Assembly (NCBI RefSeq): GCF_000691505.1
Contig: NZ_JMIP02000015.1
Location: 235,793 to 299,792, forward strand
DNA from: Halostagnicola sp. A56
GTDB taxonomy: Archaea; Halobacteriota; Halobacteria; Halobacteriales; Natrialbaceae
Direction: 5' to 3'
DNA: 64,000 bases
Shown: positions 7,919-15,824 of the stretch, one piece after another
Layout of the letters: every line of letters begins with the position of its first letter
How positions within the stretch are numbered: position 1 is the stretch's first letter
The notes under the pieces: generated by a model
Database searches by the model: none
What the model was told of the DNA's origin: nothing
The model's input: the letters and a program-made list of their open reading frames with translations, nothing else
Made by a program: the position numbers and the translations under genes

Positions 7919-8108
7919 ATGTCGGTCTCGAAGTGAAGTACCTCGGGGACAAGCCTCGAGATACCCTCGTTGTATTTTCGTAGAACGCGTGGTTTCTGCG
8001 CCGAGTCTCCGCACAATTCACCGGGGATACGTCGCGAGTATGGTCCGTGAGAAGTCGATAACAGACGCCCTGTGTGGTCATGTGTCGCTCTATCCGTTTG
8101 CGAGTCGG

Positions 8109-8126
8109 TTTACCCGATAGCGGGTA
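8109..8126. promoter_or_regulatory. Inverted repeat upstream of the membrane-protein gene at 8209
   Basis: TTACCCG-atag-CGGGTAA is a perfect 7-bp inverted repeat, centred about 60 bp upstream of the TATA-like cttattaat (8174-8182). It could be a regulator site or a small hairpin. The rest of the gap from 7919 to 8208 shows nothing else I can support. Confidence 0.35.
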
Positions 8127-8208
8127 ATCTCATCTGGTGCCGAATACCCTCTCGGAGGCGATATACTATGGAGCTTATTAATTCTTGGCTACCAAGTCCC
8201 TCTGTCTC

Positions 8209-9051
8209 ATGGGAGAGCGTCCATCGGAACGAAACGAGACGACTGCGTTCGTTCTCGTTGGCGTTGCCAACGCGCTCCCGGTAGCGGGGTACTTCCTGCT
8301 CGGTTGGTCGTTCACTACCGTCGCGTTGCTCTTCTGGCTCGAGGCGGTTACGATACTCCTGTTCTACGCGGGTCTGGCGATGTTGGCCACACCGGAGTCG
8401 CGAATCGGGGAACGCGAACGGATCGCTCCCCTGGGACCGATCGGCGGCCGATACTTCAGCGAGAAGCCTCGACGACCGGTCTCATTCATCCCACCGATCT
8501 ATCCGAAGAACCTGCGGTTCGTCGTTCCGACGACGGCTATTGGAATGCTGATCGCGACTGGTGCAGGGGGTGGTGTGACGGTATGGGGTGTCGGCAGAGG
8601 GAGTCCGTTAGGCGGAGACGTGACGGACTTTTTCGCGCTGTTCACCGCACTGGCGAAACCGCCCGTGCTCGTGGTTGGGCTGGCAATCGTGGGTGCGCAC
8701 CTCGTACCGCTCTCTCGATACTACTTCGCCACCGGCAGATATCGGGACCTGACTGCGCACATGGCCCTCGAAACTCAGGTGAAGTACTACGCGGTGTACC
8801 TGTACTTCTTTCTGGCACTGACCCTCTATGCACTCGTGACGTTTTTCGTGATCGGGCTCGCGCACCCTGTCATCGTGTCCGACTCGACCAGTCTAGTAAT
8901 CTGGAAAGGAGTGGTGGCCGGGACGTTCCTCGCGCTCAAACTGGCGTTCGAACGGAGCCGGATTCGAGGCGAACGACGACCGTCTCTCGACGACGATAGC
9001 TTTACTGCGAACTTCTCGCCGACGCCACCACCCGCCGAAAGCAGGAAGTAG
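8209..9051 (+). CDS. Polytopic membrane protein (DUF6498-like), unknown function
   Basis: A 280-residue integral membrane protein with about six hydrophobic segments, including TAFVLVGVANALPVAGYFL (about 11-30), TVALLFWLEAVTILLFYAG (about 37-55) and VKYYAVYLYFFLALTLYAL (about 192-210). A FWLEA motif in the second helix and the overall layout resemble the DUF6498 group common in haloarchaea; that match is from memory. ATG 8209 is 31 bp downstream of cttattaat. No transport or enzyme motif is seen. Confidence 0.68.
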   Translation: MGERPSERNETTAFVLVGVANALPVAGYFLLGWSFTTVALLFWLEAVTILLFYAGLAMLATPESRIGERERIAPLGPIGGRYFSEKPRRPVSFIPPIYPKNLRFVVPTTAIGMLIATGAGGGVTVWGVGRGSPLGGDVTDFFALFTALAKPPVLVVGLAIVGAHLVPLSRYYFATGRYRDLTAHMALETQVKYYAVYLYFFLALTLYALVTFFVIGLAHPVIVSDSTSLVIWKGVVAGTFLALKLAFERSRIRGERRPSLDDDSFTANFSPTPPPAESRK

Positions 9052-9114
9052 TACTGTCTGATTTGTACCGCCTCCGGATTGCTCGTTTCCGCCCGTACTG
9101 ATCGAACCGGGATC

Positions 9115-9507
9115 TCACTCGAGCGTCTCTTCGGTGATCGTGTCGGGGAGTAACTCGCCTAAGGTGTACTCGGTCGTCGACTCGCCCTCGTCACAGATCA
9201 CGCGAAGGTCGTCCCCGCAGAACTCGGCGAGCGTCTGTCGGCACATTCCACAGGGGGTAACGCCGTCGCGTCGACCCGAGCTAACGGCGATGCGTTCGAA
9301 CTCGGTCGCGCCGTTCTTGATCGCCTCGGCGATGGCGACCTCCTCGGCGTGGAGGCTGTTGCTGTAGTTCGCGTTCTCGATGTTACAGCCGACGTAGATA
9401 TCCCCTGTCGCGGTCTCGAGGGACGCACCGACCCGATACTCGGAGTAGGGAACGTGAGCTTGGGACTGAACGTCTCGCGCCATCTCGACCAGTGTTTCGT
9501 CGTTCAT
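9115..9507 (-). CDS. cdd: Cytidine deaminase
   Basis: Zinc-dependent deamination of cytidine/deoxycytidine to uridine in pyrimidine salvage. The 130-residue protein is the usual size of a homotetrameric CDA. It has the zinc ligands and proton shuttle HAEEVAIAEA (His-Ala-Glu, near 56) and PCGMCRQ (two Cys, near 86). The substrate-binding GCNIENANYS lies near 42. ATG 9507 is chosen over a start nine codons upstream because MNDETLVEMA is the usual N-terminus. Monocistronic. Confidence 0.94.
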   Translation of the reverse strand: MNDETLVEMARDVQSQAHVPYSEYRVGASLETATGDIYVGCNIENANYSNSLHAEEVAIAEAIKNGATEFERIAVSSGRRDGVTPCGMCRQTLAEFCGDDLRVICDEGESTTEYTLGELLPDTITEETLE

Positions 9508-9811
9508 AACTATCGATACCGCAACTGTTGGCAAGAAAGCACCGACCGCCCGGACCGTTGGCCGGTTTGCCAGCCGTAATTACCCGAACGCTACGTATCG
9601 GGTCGTTCCATCCCACTCGATGTGTCCTCGAGGTTTGGGCCTCCGTTTTTGGCGGCCTCGAGAACCGCACCCGTGTGCTCGCCGCGGTCTGTCAGTCCCT
9701 CCCGACCGGTCGACCCGTCAGCGGCGATCGGCGGGACAATTCCGGGGCAGTCAGTCCCCGCTTGCGCCCGGCGGACCATCCGACAGACATCGATCCGTGG
9801 AGGCGACGGTT

Positions 9812-11215
9812 TCAGTCCGCGTTCGCAATTGCCGTCTCGACTACCTCTCGGGCGTCCGTCACGAGCTGGTCAACCCCATCGCTTTCGGCGTAGATTCGAA
9901 CGTACGGTTCGGTGCCGCTCGGACGAACGAGTACCCACGAGGCGTCGGGGAACTCGAGGCGCACGCCGTAGTCCGTGTCGACCTCGGCGTCCGGAAACGC
10001 GTCCGGAAGCGCGGTCTCGAGGGCGTCCATCGCCGGCTCTTTTACCGCCTCGGGACAGTCGACGCTCACCTTCCGGTAGGGCCGTTCGCTGACGGGGTCG
10101 CGGAGTTCGTCGGTACCGCCCGCTTCGCGGGTCAACGCGGCGGTGATTCCGGCGCTCGCGACGCCGTCGATCCAGCCACCGAAGCGGGTGTGGATGTGCT
10201 TCCACGGCTCGGCTGCGAAGACGACCTCGGTGCCGGCCTCGCCCCGTTCGCGCTCGCGGGCGATTCCTTCGTGAAGAGATCCCAGCCGAACGCGTTCGAC
10301 GCGGCCGCCCGCGGCGCGAACCCGTTCATCGATCCGCGCGGAGGCGTTCGGCGTCGTCACAACGACGGGATCCGAACCGTCTGCTTGCCGCGTGTAGTGG
10401 GCTGCGACGACCGCCAGAATCGTATCCTCGTGGATCACCTCGCCGTCCGGACCCAGGACGACGAACCGGTCGGCGTCGCCGTCCTGCGCGATTCCGAGGT
10501 CGAACGATCCGGACTCGAGAAACGCCGAGAGATCGGTGAGCGTCTCGGGCGTGGGTTTGCTCTCTCGAGCCGAGAAGTGGCCGTCGACGGTGGCGTTTAT
10601 CGCGGCGACACGAGCACCGAGTCGCTCGAGGATCTGTGGCGTCGCGAGCGCGCCGACCCCGCCGCCGCAGTCGACGGCGATCGAGAGTCCCTCGAGCGGC
10701 CGCGATTCTACTGTGGGGGTTTCAGCGCCGTCGGCGTCCGACAGGGTCGGGAACTGCTCGCGGACGTAGGCCGTGACGGCGTCTCGATACGTCTCGAGTA
10801 TCTCGAGGGAAGCCGATTTGCCCCACTCGTCCCACCGCACCGATTCGGGCGCGTCGACGGCCGCTTCGATCGCCAGTTCGGCGTCGCGGTCGTACTCGAC
10901 GCCGTCAGCAAAGAGCTTGATTCCGTTGTCCTCGGGGGGGTTGTGACTCGCGGTCAGCATTACGCCGCGACGTCCCTGCGAGGCGAACGCGAGCGCCGGC
11001 GTCGGGACCGGCCCGAGACGTAGCACGTCGGCACCCGCGCTCTCGAGGCCGGCTTCCATCGCCGCGGCGAGCGCGGGCCCCGTTTCGCGCCCGTCGCGCC
11101 CGACGACGAACGTCGCACCCGGTTCACCGGCGGCCTGTCCCACCGACAGCGCCAGCGCCGGTCGGACGGTGTCCTCGACCGGCCCACGAATTCCCGCCGT
11201 CCCGAACAGCGTCAT
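9812..11215 (-). CDS. Phosphohexomutase (phosphomannomutase / phosphoglucosamine mutase family)
   Basis: Interconverts hexose-1- and 6-phosphates for surface-glycan precursors. The 467-residue alpha-D-phosphohexomutase has all four landmarks: active Ser in TASHNPPEDNGIK (near 89), Mg loop QDGDADRF (near 232), the sugar loop (near 318) and phosphate loop RPSGTEPYVRIY (near 434). The sugar-specificity loop reads AEPWKH where the family normally has GE(E/P)SGH, so substrate choice is uncertain. ATG 11215 has a cataag element 28 bp upstream. Region 9535-9811 behind it shows no supportable gene. Confidence 0.85.
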   Translation of the reverse strand: MTLFGTAGIRGPVEDTVRPALALSVGQAAGEPGATFVVGRDGRETGPALAAAMEAGLESAGADVLRLGPVPTPALAFASQGRRGVMLTASHNPPEDNGIKLFADGVEYDRDAELAIEAAVDAPESVRWDEWGKSASLEILETYRDAVTAYVREQFPTLSDADGAETPTVESRPLEGLSIAVDCGGGVGALATPQILERLGARVAAINATVDGHFSARESKPTPETLTDLSAFLESGSFDLGIAQDGDADRFVVLGPDGEVIHEDTILAVVAAHYTRQADGSDPVVVTTPNASARIDERVRAAGGRVERVRLGSLHEGIARERERGEAGTEVVFAAEPWKHIHTRFGGWIDGVASAGITAALTREAGGTDELRDPVSERPYRKVSVDCPEAVKEPAMDALETALPDAFPDAEVDTDYGVRLEFPDASWVLVRPSGTEPYVRIYAESDGVDQLVTDAREVVETAIANAD

Positions 11216-11306
11216 GACCGAACGTTTCGCGAGCAGCCACTTATGCATTGATAGCTCTACTGCCGAGGGCGAATCGCTCGTCGGGCGAGCGTTTCTACAC
11301 CGCCCG

Positions 11307-11326
11307 AGCTAAAATATATTTTAGCT
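11307..11326. promoter_or_regulatory. Perfect 20-bp AT-rich palindrome in the psmB promoter
   Basis: agctaaaatatattttagct equals its own reverse complement. It contains the only TATA-like core (aaaatatattt) before the proteasome operon and lies about 40 bp from ATG 11358. A symmetric element covering the TATA box could be an operator, or a TBP site able to fire in both directions towards the mutase gene as well. Confidence 0.55.
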
Positions 11327-11357
11327 ATCACTTAACCACTCGAGGCGGCTACCTCCG

Positions 11358-12193
11358 ATGATGAGACGACTACCGACCAGCGATCGATCGAACCGCCTCG
11401 ACCGAGCGCTCGGCGGGCCGGGTGGACAGATCCGCGACGGGAATGGACAGTTCCGCGAGACGAACAATCGGCGGTCTGATAGCGGAGAGAAACGGGCCTC
11501 GAACGATCAGCCACTGGCGTCGTCAAAACCGGAACGACGACGATCGGTGCCGTCGGGTCCGACGGCGTCGTCCTCGCCGCGGATGCGCGTGCGAGTCTCG
11601 GCGGCCGATTCGTTACCAATCAACGGATGCGAAAGATCGCTCCCGTCGACGACCGAACGGCCGTCGCCTTCGCGGGCAGCGTCAGCGACGCGCAAGCGTT
11701 CGTCCGGCGACTGCGTACCGAATTGCGTCTGTACGAGATGCGCCACGGGAGTCCCGCCTCGGTCGAGACTGCGGCGACGACTGCGGGCGACCTCGTTCGT
11801 CGCGGTCCGTACCGGGTTCTCGACCTCGTGCTCGGCGGCGTCGACGAGGAACCGTCCGTCTACGATATCGGGCAGGGCGGCGGCGTCATGCAAAGCGACT
11901 ACGCCGCGAGCGGGAGCGGTATGCAACTCGCCTACGGTACGCTCGAGGGGGCGTACGAGTCGGATCTGCCGGTGGCTGAACTCGCGACGGTCGTCTCGGC
12001 GGCCGTTCGAAACGCGACCGAACGCGATACCGCCAGCGGCGACGGGATGACGGTCGCGACTATTACGGATGAAGCACTGGACATCGACGCTTACGACGGC
12101 GTCGATTCGGCGATGGCCTCGATCACCGATTCTGCATCCGAATCCGGGGCCGGTCCGATCGGTAACGAGGAGTCGAACGGGGAGGTGGTCTGA
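11358..12193 (+). pseudogene. psmB: Proteasome beta subunit, reading frame broken near 11480
   Basis: Encodes the catalytic beta subunit of a 20S proteasome, but in two frames. ATG 11358 opens a propeptide-like N-terminus (RSNRLDRALGGPGG). The mature enzyme is in the -1 frame from about 11483: KTGTTTIGAVGSDGVVLAADARASLGG, with Thr1 at codon 11534, Asp17 and a nearby Lys. In that frame TGA (11477) and TAG (11480) precede it, and no ATG/GTG/TTG lies between them and Thr1. ATG 11627 would remove the catalytic Thr. One missing base between about 11475 and 11492 would restore the gene. The C-terminal half (SDYAASGSGMQLAYG) is intact. It is a true mutation, a sequencing error, or (less likely) programmed frameshifting. 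Confidence 0.8.
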
Positions 12194-12195
12194 CG

Positions 12196-12966
12196 ATGGA
12201 TTCGAACGCACACCAGCAGGCCTACGACCGTGGGAGCACCATTTTCTCACCCGACGGTCGACTCTACCAGGTCGAGTACGCCCGCGAAGCCGTCGAACGG
12301 GGGTCGCCGAGCGTCGGCGTTCTGACCGAAGCCGGGGTCGTTCTGGCCGCGCGAAAGCGACTCCGCTCGCCGTTGCTCGAGTCGGATTCCGTCGAGAAGA
12401 TTCACCGCGTCGACGACCACCTCGCGGTCGCGACGGCCGGACACGCCGCCGACGGGCGGACGCTCGTGGAGTTCGCACGGAACGCCGGGCAGCGCCACCG
12501 ACTGCGATACGGGGAGCCGATGGGCGTCGAACCCCTCGCGAAATCGATCGCGGATCACGTCCAGGAATCGACCCACACGGGCGGTTCGCGACCGTACGGT
12601 TCAGCGCTGCTCGTGGCCGGTATCGACGAGGAGCCACCCGCTCGCGGCGGGACCCGACCGCGACTGTACGAGGTCGATCCGGGCGGAACGGCGTCCGGCT
12701 GGCAGGCGGCCGCGATCGGCGACGGATCGCAGGCTATCAGGGCGACTCTCGAGGACGAACTGCTCGAAGACGATGCTGCCGACAGCGTACGCCGGAGCGA
12801 CCAACATCAAGGGACGGTCACGGCCCTCGAGGCGCTAGAGACGACGGCCGAGGAGTCCCTCGAGCCGGCCGAACTGACCGTCTTGACGATCGGTTCGGAG
12901 CCCACGACGATCGACCGACTCTCGACTGGCGAGGTCGAATCCGCGCTGGCAGAAACGACAGCGTGA
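12196..12966 (+). CDS. Proteasome alpha subunit (second-type, operonic with beta)
   Basis: Forms the outer ring of the 20S proteasome that gates entry and docks PAN/Cdc48 ATPases. The 256-residue protein starts with the gating region MDSNAHQQAYDRGSTIFSPDGRLYQVEYAREAVERG (split: YDRGSTIFSPDG then YQVEYA), diagnostic of alpha subunits. It lacks a catalytic Thr1. Its sequence is rather diverged and acid-rich, as in the accessory alpha subunits of haloarchaea. It begins two bases after the beta stop, so assembly partners are co-translated. The usual HbYX-binding pocket residues were not assigned by eye. Confidence 0.88.
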   Translation: MDSNAHQQAYDRGSTIFSPDGRLYQVEYAREAVERGSPSVGVLTEAGVVLAARKRLRSPLLESDSVEKIHRVDDHLAVATAGHAADGRTLVEFARNAGQRHRLRYGEPMGVEPLAKSIADHVQESTHTGGSRPYGSALLVAGIDEEPPARGGTRPRLYEVDPGGTASGWQAAAIGDGSQAIRATLEDELLEDDAADSVRRSDQHQGTVTALEALETTAEESLEPAELTVLTIGSEPTTIDRLSTGEVESALAETTA

Positions 12967-13089
12967 GCCGCACTCGCTCGCAGGCTGCTCGCGGAACGCG
13001 CCGGTGACCTCCCGAGGGCCCCTTAGTTATAGACGAAATGATGTCTTCTGTGTTGCCGGTCTGTCGACGACTTCTGTGTCACCGATAGC

Positions 13090-14139
13090 TTACGCGGCGG
13101 CGTCGGTCGTTCCCTCGGAAGCCGCCGCGTTGGTTTCGGACCGCTGTACGTCGACGACCTCGAGTCCTTCGTCGACGTAGAGCGCGAGCACGTCGCCCTC
13201 GAGTTCGACGACGACGCGTACCGCGAGGGGCTCCTCCGAGAGGATCGTTTCGGTCCACTCGTGGCCGACGTTCCAGATCGGGCGGTCGCGGATGTTTCGC
13301 CCGTGGTCGTGGTACAACGAAACGACCACGGGACGGTCGAGAAATGCGAGCGAAACCGGACAGCGAACGTCGAGTCCACAGAGATCGCAGTTGAACGCGG
13401 CCTGGACGTGTTCTTCGAACCCCGGAGGAAGCGCGTCGTCGGTCGACGACGCCGTCCTGACCAGCTCCGAGGAGATTTCGCCGCTGCACTCCGGACAGAC
13501 GCCCTCGGCCATGAGTCCGAGCCGGTGGCGGTGATGTCTATCGAACGCTTCGGGGAACCCCTCGCCGTGGGACTCGAGCCCCGACGGGGGAAACCCGAGG
13601 CGCAACAGCGATCGGCCGCAGTTCTCGCAGGCGACCGCGACGATGTTGTCGGTCGACTGTGCCGTGAGCGACTGCTCGCTACAGAACGGACACGACTCGG
13701 CCAGTGAAACCGGCGGGTGATCGACGCGTCGAGTATAAGCTCCCGTCGCGATAGCGCGTGCGATCTTCCGTCCCGCGTAGGTGAGTTCGTAGTGTTCGTC
13801 CCCGTCTTTCTCGAGGTACGGCCCCACGAGTTGCTCAAGGTGATACGCAAAGCCCGCGGAGGTGTCCGCAGCCGACGCCTCGAACAGTTCGGAGAAGGTG
13901 ACGCCCGTTTCGGTTTCGTCGGCCCGCTCGAGCATCGTCTCGAGGATACCCATCCGCGTTTCGTTGCCGAGCGCCTGAAAGGCGTCGCTCGGGTCGGAAA
14001 CGATCTCGGCTGACGCCGTTTCGGATCCGCCTGTCGTCTCCTCAACAGCCGGGCTCGACACCGGTTCGACGGTCGTCTCCGGAGTCGATTGGAGGCGGCT
14101 CCGGCGAACGGACTCGTCGGATTCGTCCTCTATCGTCAT
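13090..14139 (-). CDS. ArsR-like winged-helix regulator with zinc-ribbon C-terminal domain
   Basis: A 349-residue DNA-binding protein. After a disordered acidic N-terminus, residues 50-135 form a wHTH: AFQALGNETRMGILETML, then FAYHLEQLVGPYLEKDGDEHY. Three cysteine pairs follow (CPFCSEQ near 149, CENCGRS near 171, CPECSGE near 214) and a fourth in CDLCGLDVRC near 250, suggesting two zinc ribbons. This architecture is widespread and uncharacterised in haloarchaea. A gtattttt element about 26 bp before ATG 14139 indicates a leaderless mRNA. Confidence 0.8.
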   Translation of the reverse strand: MTIEDESDESVRRSRLQSTPETTVEPVSSPAVEETTGGSETASAEIVSDPSDAFQALGNETRMGILETMLERADETETGVTFSELFEASAADTSAGFAYHLEQLVGPYLEKDGDEHYELTYAGRKIARAIATGAYTRRVDHPPVSLAESCPFCSEQSLTAQSTDNIVAVACENCGRSLLRLGFPPSGLESHGEGFPEAFDRHHRHRLGLMAEGVCPECSGEISSELVRTASSTDDALPPGFEEHVQAAFNCDLCGLDVRCPVSLAFLDRPVVVSLYHDHGRNIRDRPIWNVGHEWTETILSEEPLAVRVVVELEGDVLALYVDEGLEVVDVQRSETNAAASEGTTDAAA

Positions 14140-14274
14140 GTTCGGTGTTCGGACCGCAGAAAAATACGTCTTCGTTTCGGTGTCCCTGTCTTCCGCAACG
14201 AGGAGAATTACCCGCTCGCAACCGCCACAGGCCGCACGAATTCGAACGTCGTCCCGGCGTCCGATCGAACCGCG

Positions 14275-14979
14275 TTAGCTGTTCGTGGGAAACTCGTCGA
14301 TGAGGACGACGGCTTCCCCCTCGACGACGGCCTCGTCCGCGTCCTCGTCGCGAACGAGCGTCTCGAGTCGGTACTGGTCGTTGCCGAGCGCGTCGACGAC
14401 CTCGACGCGCGCGGAGACGCGATCGTCGATCCCGACGGGGCCTCGAAACTCGAGGTCCTGCGAGAGGTAAATCGTGAGCCCGGGGAGTCGGGCGAGCGCG
14501 GCGCTGATGAGGCCGGAGACGAGGGTTCCGTGGACGATACGGTTCCCAAAGCGCGTCTCGGCTGCGAATTCGTCGTCGAGATGGAGTCGGTTCGTGTCGC
14601 CGCTGCTGTGAGCGAACGCGTGTACGTCCTCGTCCGTGAGCGTTTTCTCGAAGGTGACGCTGTCACCGACGGTGATGTGAGCCGGATCGTCGACGGTGCG
14701 TTCGAACTCCCAGTCGAGATCCGAGTAGTCGACGGACTGGATCGGGGCCGAGACGACGTCCGTGGACGTGCCGGCGGACTCCGAACCGTCCGAGTGTCGA
14801 TCGGCTGCCGGCGTCCGACTCGAGTCGTCGTTGGACTCGGTCGCTTCCATCGCCGGAACCATCGCGGAGACCGCGGCGCGGTTGGCCGCAGCCGTAGTCC
14901 GAATGATGCTCTGGGTCATCGTCGACCAGGCGTCGGTCATGGCGGAAAAGTCCGGTTTCCCCGAATTCTGTTGGGACAT
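14275..14979 (-). CDS. MaoC-family (R)-enoyl-CoA hydratase-like protein with N-terminal extension
   Basis: Hot-dog fold hydratase, possibly supplying (R)-3-hydroxyacyl-CoA for PHA synthesis or acting in beta-oxidation. Residues 105-230 hold the MaoC domain with the catalytic Asp/His signature DEDVHAFAHSSGDTNRLHLD near 117 and GNRIVHGTLVSGL near 145. The first 90 residues are an extension: an Ala-rich amphipathic helix (MTQSIIRTTAAANRAAVSAM) and an acidic linker. That helix is reminiscent of phasins or granule-binding segments, which is inference. ATG 14979 is 30 bp from a gttaag element. PHA synthase genes are not nearby. Confidence 0.78.
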   Translation of the reverse strand: MSQQNSGKPDFSAMTDAWSTMTQSIIRTTAAANRAAVSAMVPAMEATESNDDSSRTPAADRHSDGSESAGTSTDVVSAPIQSVDYSDLDWEFERTVDDPAHITVGDSVTFEKTLTDEDVHAFAHSSGDTNRLHLDDEFAAETRFGNRIVHGTLVSGLISAALARLPGLTIYLSQDLEFRGPVGIDDRVSARVEVVDALGNDQYRLETLVRDEDADEAVVEGEAVVLIDEFPTNS

Positions 14980-15305
14980 TTGATACGATACCCGTACGTG
15001 CGTCGCGGTTAAGTCTCCTTTGGCTCTACTTGGAATCGTTTTAACAACTCGAGAACCGACCTCACGGCGTATTTCAGGACATCTGTAGTGTATTTAAAAT
15101 TCTGGGTGCGTCATGATCGACGTCGAATTGTGAATTCTCGGACCGTAGGTGAACAACTATGTACTCCGCTCAATGGATCGGTTGCCATGATTGGATATCT
15201 TCTCCGCGGGCTTAAACATCCCGTCCGACAGACGAATCGAAGTCGACTACCACTACTGACCACACCACCAACCAGAGCACACGCACTCGAGGGTGAGCCA
15301 AACCG
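14980..15305. other. Intergenic region, 326 bp, no gene seen
   Basis: Between two divergent genes. It holds the MaoC promoter at the left end and a TATA-like tatttaaaat at 15091-15100, which is too far from the next start (15306) to be its box unless a long leader exists. A short gaatt direct repeat with a GAATTC site occurs near 15124-15136. I see no coding potential or RNA gene. Confidence 0.4.
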
Positions 15306-15644
15306 ATGAGCCCGCCCACGGACAGTCTGGTCCTCGACATCGTCCGCACGCTTGAGAAACAGGGCGTCCCTCGAGATTCGTATCAGCTCGCCAGCGAGTT
15401 CGATCCCGAGGCGCTCGCCCGACTGCTCGAGACCGGCGGCAGTTCGGTCGAGGTCCGCCTCGAGATCCGCGACGTGTCGCTGGTCGTGACGAACCTAGGC
15501 GCTCGAGTCGCCGAATCGGGTCTCTCCTCCCAGCCCGAGTGTCCACACTGCGGGCTCCCGGTCACCGCCGTCGTCCAACTCGTTCCGAGCCACCACACCG
15601 CCTATCCTTGCGGGTGTCGGGTTCGGGGTGATCTGCTCGAGTAG
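15306..15644 (+). CDS. HalOD1-like output-domain protein with zinc-finger tail
   Basis: A 112-residue protein. Residues 6-65 (DSLVLDIVRTLEKQGVPRDS ... EVRLEIRDVSLVVTNLGARVAE) fit the HalOD1 fold, a haloarchaeal signal-output domain usually attached to receivers or bacteriorhodopsin-activator proteins. The C-terminus has CPHCGLP near 80 and YPCGCRVRG near 103, likely a zinc-binding site. It stands alone with no kinase gene beside it. The function is unknown. Confidence 0.65.
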   Translation: MSPPTDSLVLDIVRTLEKQGVPRDSYQLASEFDPEALARLLETGGSSVEVRLEIRDVSLVVTNLGARVAESGLSSQPECPHCGLPVTAVVQLVPSHHTAYPCGCRVRGDLLE

Positions 15645-15824
15645 TGGCCTCGCCGCTGGGTAGAATCGTTATCCCGTAGTCGTCCGTACGAAGCGACCCA
15701 AATCCTCTCTATCGCATGAGCCTCCGTACCGTTTGCGCGACTCCTAGAGTCTTTGGCTTGCTCGCTCCAATCGCTCGCGGTGGGTGTGCTCACTCGACCG
15801 CCAGAATTGAACGAGTAAACGCAA

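Noticed and set aside
9620..11023. A 467-residue plus-strand open frame over the phosphohexomutase
   Set aside because: Shadow of the minus-strand mutase, which has four diagnostic loops.
11627..12193. Starting psmB at ATG 11627 to avoid the frameshift
   Set aside because: It would remove Thr1 and the first two beta-strands, giving a non-functional subunit; homology clearly extends upstream to about 11483 in the same frame.
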